From contig SWDT01000001.1 of the NCBI GenBank assembly GCA_009193035.1, positions 2,418,001-2,482,000 on the forward strand: 64,000 bases of DNA, read 5' to 3'. Below are positions 63,201-64,000 of the stretch, piece after piece. The notes below the pieces were generated by a model. The model ran no database searches. It had not been told where the DNA came from and worked only from the letters and a program-made list of their open reading frames with translations. The translations under genes were made by a program, and so were the position numbers. How positions within the stretch are numbered: position 1 is the stretch's first letter; every line of letters starts with the position of its first letter. Source of the DNA: Halicephalobus mephisto. Lineage: Eukaryota > Nematoda > Chromadorea > Rhabditida > Panagrolaimidae.

Positions 63201-63651
63201 AGTTGCATCTATGCTTTACGGAGTTTTCCGACAGAAAAATAACTACGGTATTCGACTCCAAGCTCTAGCTTCAACAATCAAGATGTCTCGATATCTGTCA
63301 CAACTTGTATGCGGAGTCTTGCAGATGATTGCTTCCCTATTGAAAGTTCCATCAACTGAACTGCGATCCCAGAAGAAGTTCAAGCACATCTTTGACTATT
63401 TCCGTCGATATGGAAACGAGATCAAAGCTCTTTTTACTCTTGTGGATCACTTGTCAACAAAACTCGCTGCAAGGATCAACCAACTCGAGAAAACCTCTAA
63501 TGTCCATTCGTCAAACGGGAATAATCAAAGCAAAGCCGAGATACGGCAATACTTTGCTCAACGAGCTGCTGATTTGAAGAATACTTTATCTACTCAAAAG
63601 AAGTATTGTTCTCTGGAACACATGGCTAAATTAGGGCTCATCGAGAATTAG
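60246..63651 (+). CDS. NAA25: NatB N-terminal acetyltransferase auxiliary subunit NAA25 (MDM20)
   Basis: The exons are 60246-60312, 60354-61113, 61155-62341, 62386-62823 and 63200-63651, giving 967 aa, the normal length for the family. It is almost wholly alpha-helical with TPR-like repeats near the N-terminus (VRLAQTELTKLVKKQKTDALALKVLQLW) and the conserved central block (RSNTTSQVIQLLLLHCYFELGLPDAATQVFDEMQLRHLQYQSMGY). The subunit anchors NAA20 on ribosomes for acetylation of Met-Asp/Glu/Asn starts. Identity rests on length, helical pattern and the QLLLLHCY...LQYQSMGYL block. Intron 4 (62824-63199) is 376 nt, the longest in this gene. Phases 1, 2, 1 and 1 all match. Confidence 0.88.
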
Positions 63652-63721
63652 GGGTAATTAATTTCCATTTCGAGATATCTTCCATTTCACAATTTCGTTA
63701 TATTGATGATAAATATTTTAA

Positions 63722-64000
63722 TTAAAACCCAAGTTTAATTAGCCCTTTGAGCCACTGAAGCCATGAAACGGAATTGGTAACCTGACTGGTCTCGAGTTGA
63801 GATCTCCTTTCCTCAATTTCCTTACGTGATTTTCTTGCTAAAGCCTCCAACTGCTTAGAATGGCCTTCATAGTAGTCATAAATAATTCCCTCCTTCATCC
63901 CGTAATCTGAATTCCTTCCTGGCAATACAACTCTTTGTTTTAGTCTTAGTCGGAGAAGCTCAACAGTTTTCTGAAAGAATAGATTTTCAAACCAGATGCG
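63722..64000 (-). CDS. Partial orphan protein, C-terminal exon(s)
   Basis: The last exon starts at about 63971 after an acceptor (TTCTTTCAG) and ends with TAA 63722. It encodes KTVELLRLRLKQRVVLPGRN and ends WLQWLKGLIKLGF. The sequence is helical and charged with an amphipathic, Trp-containing C-terminus that could lie on a membrane. The rest of the gene is beyond the window edge. I do not recognise it. It converges on NAA25 with 70 bp between the coding ends. Confidence 0.6.
   Translation of the reverse strand, partial: RIWFENLFFQKTVELLRLRLKQRVVLPGRNSDYGMKEGIIYDYYEGHSKQLEALARKSRKEIEERRSQLETSQVTNSVSWLQWLKGLIKLGF

Overview
This is a gene-dense animal nuclear contig, not prokaryotic. Almost every gene is cut by very short GT-AG introns (mostly 37-65 nt) ending in a T-rich tract plus CAG or TAG, and the proteins are metazoan: a Notch-pathway CSL factor, FEZF, a TWK-type K2P channel, caveolin, MEC-17, PUF, SLC6. 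The intron style and protein flavour fit a nematode or a similarly compact ecdysozoan best. That assignment is inference; no rRNA or species marker is present. All gene models were built by hand from reading frames, splice sites and phase matching, and coding lengths were checked for frame closure.

Layout. 1-8.3 kb: a putative upstream gene and the lag-1/CSL gene, whose upstream DNA is rich in the CSL target RTGGGAA. 8.5-15.9 kb: two minus-strand membrane genes, an amine-type GPCR and a two-pore K channel. 17-21.1 kb: glutaredoxin 2, a small neuropeptide precursor whose peptide-bearing exon is too short to show as an obvious ORF, JMJD8, and the FEZF zinc-finger gene (minus). 22.5-27.3 kb: an uncharacterised protein with Egalitarian/LOTUS-like winged-helix repeats and a Ser-rich orphan (both minus). 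28.3-35.1 kb: mitochondrial ABCB8, CFP1, a class II ARF and alpha-tubulin acetyltransferase. 36-43.8 kb: secreted and membrane proteins (Ly6, GABA-type SLC6 transporter, PAN, DOMON, caveolin). 45-54.4 kb: an orphan nuclear-type protein, IFRD1, a MAPR/VEM-1 protein, a Pumilio-type PUF and a LIM-domain coiled-coil protein. 56.9-64 kb: FPGT, a tiny CDCA3-like gene overlapping it antisense, ZFAND1, NAA25, and a partial orphan.

The genes form no single pathway. Several are packed as divergent pairs (CFP1/ARF, orphan/IFRD1) or convergent pairs (ABCB8/CFP1, FPGT/CDCA3-like, IFRD1/MAPR, NAA25/orphan). The most notable observations are the new amidated neuropeptide precursor, the RTGGGAA cluster upstream of lag-1, a palindromic octamer that recurs inside short introns of unrelated genes, the antisense CDS overlap, and a CFP1 CXXC finger that has lost its CpG-reading loop.
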